A stretch of 64,000 nucleotides of DNA from Artemia franciscana (taxonomy: Eukaryota > Arthropoda > Branchiopoda > Anostraca > Artemiidae), in NCBI RefSeq assembly GCF_032884065.1, contig NW_027062689.1:1-64000 (forward strand), given 5' to 3'. Position numbers and translations under genes: made by a program. Each line of letters begins with the position of its first letter. Position 1 is the stretch's first letter. Under the pieces are notes generated by a model that was given only the letters and a program-made list of their open reading frames with translations, did not search any database and had not been told where the DNA came from. Positions 61,293 through 64,000 of the stretch are shown piece by piece.

Positions 61293-61975
61293 TCTCTAGA
61301 AAATGCCTAGTAATTTTTCGTACGCTTTTCGCAGCACCCATGCTTCAGAGCCATATTTAACCACTGTCATCACTGCAGCTTCCAAGATTCTAATATTGGT
61401 TTGTAGACGTGTCTTCCTATTCTTCCAAACTTTTTTTAACCGTGAAAAAACACCCTGAGCCTTAGCTATTCTACTTTTAATGTATTCACTGCTCCCATCG
61501 TCCTTACTAAAAATACTACCAAGGTAAGTGAAGCTGTCCATCTGATTAATTTTTTCGTCACCCAACGTCACATTTTCATTTTCACTTATTCCTAGCCTTT
61601 GTGACTTCGTCTTCTCAATATTAATTTTTAAACCTATTCTAGCACTCTGAACTCACAAAATCTCTAAAAGCCCATTCATCTACTCACACTTTCATTTGGA
61701 ATGCTTAGATCATCAACATAATCTAAGTCCAAGAGAGTCTTCTCCCCATTTGATTTCATGGTCTCCCATTGCCTTTCCTGTGCTCATTGAGACGAAATCC
61801 ATCCAAATGATCCGTATAAAGGGGGATGGAACAGAACCCAGCTTAACTCCTGATTAAATACGAAACCAACTGCTAATTTCATTTCCTACCTTAACGGCAG
61901 CAGGGTTATTCCCGTACATAGCACAAATCCCTTTATTGTTCATTCAATGCTCTCCTCGAGTTAACATCTCAGTAT
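61293..61975 (-). mobile_element. RTE-type LINE fragment (reverse transcriptase)
   Basis: Reading the minus strand: 'GICAMYGNNPAAVKVGNEIS' and 'SWFRI.SGVKLGSVPSPFI', then 'EIKWGEKTLLDLDYVDDLSI' (catalytic Y.DD), 'RIGLKINIEKTKSQRLG' and an open stretch 61296-61571 with 'DSFTYLGSIFSKDDGSSEYI' and 'TVVKYGSEAWVLRK'. These are RTE-clade palm and thumb motifs. About 60 residues are missing near 61790, and there are stops, so it is dead and 5'-truncated. Confidence 0.82.
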
Positions 61976-62036
61976 CGGAGAGCGCGCATTTTGACTTATT
62001 TTATGTCAATCTTGTGAACACCTGTGAATAGTTATT

Positions 62037-62837
62037 ATGACCAGGAAAAAGAGACGTAATGATATGGAATCCACACGATTATCTGTGCAAGATTCAACAG
62101 CCGAAGGGACAATACGTGATTCGATTGATGCACTGACCAGTTCGGTCCATCAGATTTTAGAAACAGTTAAAGCAACGCGGGAGGAGATACAAGGTTTGAG
62201 ATCTGAATTATCTGAAATCCGTTCAGACAGTAGTGGTCTAACCTCCAAAGTGAATGATATTGAAATTAAAACTACTACCCACTCGGATACAATTACAAGG
62301 ATTCAGGCAGAATTAAAAGATATAAGAATGAAAGAAACCCATGGATTAGACCCTCTCACTGATAAGGTCCTCATATTAGAGAATTTGGAAAAGAAAGATA
62401 ACATTATTGCTTGGAATTTAAAGGCTGCCTCAGTGCCGGAAGCCTCGACAAAAACGGAACACTTGCTGGTAAATTTCTTACAACTAAAAATTAATTTTGA
62501 AGCTAAAGAAGTACATGATAAATTTGTGAAAATACGACTCATGAACTCGGATGACAAATTCTGGGTACTTCAAGCGAATAAACAATTACGTGACCAGCCC
62601 TGGAAAAAAGACCTTGATAAAGCGACAAAATTTAATTACAATGGAGTTTTCTTCAGTGATGATGTTAGTAAAACTTGCAGGGAGATTCGCGCTACGCTGA
62701 ATCAAAAAAAGAAAGGAATGAAGGATAAAGGTTTTATTGCATGGATCCCACCCACGGTACCACCCACATTATGCTACATAGACCAAGACGGAGTGAAACA
62801 AAAAAAGAAGTGGTATTACGTCCCGCTAGTCGAATAA
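62037..62837 (+). CDS. LINE D ORF1 protein (coiled coil, RNA-binding)
   Basis: 266 residues, complete from ATG to TAA. Residues 1-20 are basic (TRKKRRNDMESTRL). About 25-105 form a heptad-rich coiled coil ('ALTSSVHQILETVKATREEI', 'QGLRSELSEIRSD'). The rest is a compact domain with 'DNIIAWNLKAASVPEA', 'EVHDKFVKIRLMNSD' and 'NYNGVFFSDDVSKTCREIRA', the last resembling the 'I.ISDDVS...R..R..L' segment of many LINE ORF1 proteins. It probably trimerises and coats LINE RNA. Intact while ORF2 is damaged. Confidence 0.8.
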   Translation: MTRKKRRNDMESTRLSVQDSTAEGTIRDSIDALTSSVHQILETVKATREEIQGLRSELSEIRSDSSGLTSKVNDIEIKTTTHSDTITRIQAELKDIRMKETHGLDPLTDKVLILENLEKKDNIIAWNLKAASVPEASTKTEHLLVNFLQLKINFEAKEVHDKFVKIRLMNSDDKFWVLQANKQLRDQPWKKDLDKATKFNYNGVFFSDDVSKTCREIRATLNQKKKGMKDKGFIAWIPPTVPPTLCYIDQDGVKQKKKWYYVPLVE

Positions 62838-63080
62838 ATTGTGTTATTTTTTTTCTCATTATTAGTGATTTGTTAGGATTTGTTCATAACAGTCATTATA
62901 TAAATGCGCAAATATGTGTTGATGTGCCCACATTGTTGCCAAGAATGAACTTACCTCCATCGAAACGCAATGGATTTCTCCGACGTATGCGGTTGTTATA
63001 TGTGATTAGCTTAGTTTTCTTTTTTGAGTGGTCTTTTGTTAAATTATTGATCAACTGGAGTGAGGCTTTTTTGTTGATTT

Positions 63081-64000
63081 ATGATATTGAGTTTACATAA
63101 TTTACCAGATCTTGCAAGCAGAACTAAACTGTTAGAGGAAAATCCTTTTGATGTACTGGAATACTTGAAAGATGTGAAGGATGATGAAGCAGTAATTTTG
63201 GAAGATAGCCCGAAAAACAAATATTCATTTATGGATGATTCTATCCCCATATGCAGTAATGTATGTTTTTCTAGCTTTAACTGCAAAGGTTTACTTAATA
63301 GGATTGAGTTCATAAATGACATAATTAATAAAAATAGAATTGAAGCTTTAGCGGTAAACGAAAGTATCTTAAATGATAGAAATATTAATGATGTAAAGTT
63401 TTTTGATTATGATTTTGTTCACGAGAGTAGAAAACACCATCAGCATGGTGGATTAGGATTTATCATAAGAAAAGAGTTATAATCGAAAATAAGACGAGAC
63501 TTAATGATTTGGAATGTAGAAATGATTTTTGTAACGTGTATTCTGGAATGTGAAGTTAATAAAAAATCAACAATCACAATATCTTTATATCGCCCACCTT
63601 TCGGAAGTATAAATCAATTTTTGATACAATTTAAAATTCTATTAAATTAAATATCACAAATGAATAAGCAAATATTTATTTTTGGTGATTTCAACCTAGA
63701 CCCAATGAAAATTCAAGTAAAGCAAAATGATTCGAAGATAAGAGAATTTTTAGAACTAATGCTTTGTCAAGAACTGCTCCCATCATGTCTGATTCCAACT
63801 CGAATAGATGATATTGGAGCAATATTAATTGATAATATTTTTTCTAATAGTATTTGTTTTTCAACTTTTGTCATATTAAACGATATTTCAGATCACGGTG
63901 TGAAAATTTCTGAATTTAATTTGGCCAGATCTAAAAAAAAAACGTAGTGAAAAAAACAGGTCGTATAATAAATGATGAATCAATTGCGCGTTTAATTTTT
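63081..64000 (+). pseudogene. LINE D ORF2, endonuclease part, broken
   Basis: From ATG 63081: a leader of about 65 residues, then 'CFSSFNCKGLLNRIEFINDI' and 'IEALAVNESIL' (catalytic Glu), 'HHQHGGLGFIIRKEL' and a TAA at 63480. The next frame continues with 'ITISLYRPPFGSINQF'. From 63660 it is open again: 'KQIFIFGDFNLDPM' (catalytic DFN), 'IPTRIDDIGAILIDNIFSNS' and 'DISDHGVKISEF' (catalytic SDH), ending at 63947. All endonuclease residues are present. Breaks at about 63480 and 63640, and a stop after the domain. The reverse transcriptase lies beyond the window. Confidence 0.8.

Larger units (their letters stand above)
61985..64000 (+). mobile_element. LINE D: CR1-like non-LTR retrotransposon, 5' half (runs off the window)
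   Basis: Intact ORF1 (62037-62837), a 243-base gap, and ORF2 starting at about 63081 with an APE endonuclease. Short 5' UTR from about 61985. ORF2 is already broken at three points within the window, so the element is probably inactive even though ORF1 is complete. The endonuclease motifs resemble those of LINE B. Confidence 0.85.

Overview
The window looks like genomic DNA from a crustacean, most likely a brine shrimp (Artemia). The middle is a tandem array in which all five replication-dependent histone genes (H1, H4, H3, H2B, H2A) and a 5S rRNA gene share one repeat unit. Linkage of histone and 5S genes is known from Artemia, and the 5S sequence fits an arthropod. There are no polycistronic operons. 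Genes are intronless only in the histone array; host genes outside it have introns, and the flanks are dense in non-LTR retrotransposons.

Layout. Positions 1-6050 hold a decayed foldback-element copy, an RTE reverse-transcriptase scrap and a nearly full-length I/Jockey-type LINE (LINE A). Positions 6060-18640 form the 3' part of a minus-strand host gene of the PRC1/Ase1/MAP65 family. Its two recognisable exons (18380-18640 and 8547-8669) are separated by a 9.7 kb intron. That intron contains a TA microsatellite, a decayed CR1/L2-like LINE (LINE B) and foldback elements, one of them inserted inside LINE B. Positions 19150-21265 hold a third LINE (LINE C), cut off by the left edge of the histone array.

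The histone/5S array runs from about 21266 to 59390. Unit order is H1(-), H4(-), H3(+), H2B(-), H2A(+), 5S(+). Units 1-3 (type A) have a period of about 6.9-8.2 kb. Then comes a collapsed unit with only an H1 gene (44.0-46.2 kb), a type B unit of 8.6 kb, and a partial type B unit ending between H3 and H2B. H4/H3 and H2B/H2A are divergent pairs sharing promoters. Most genes keep a histone 3' stem-loop and a TATA box. However, no H3 or H4 copy matches the near-invariant consensus protein, and several genes carry stops, frameshifts or lost start codons. The array therefore looks like a decaying or orphon block that has escaped homogenisation.

The right flank (59391-64000) contains a probable exon of the DNA polymerase zeta catalytic subunit (REV3L C-terminal zinc module) with an in-frame stop, a 704 bp non-autonomous hAT element with a perfect 8 bp target duplication, an RTE fragment, and the 5' half of a fourth LINE (LINE D) running off the window.

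The least familiar structure is a family of about 1.75 kb foldback elements. Its two full copies end in a 299-nt hairpin whose arms match each other within a copy but differ between copies, and both appear to have inserted without target-site duplication. One copy split the H4/H3 promoter of histone unit 1.
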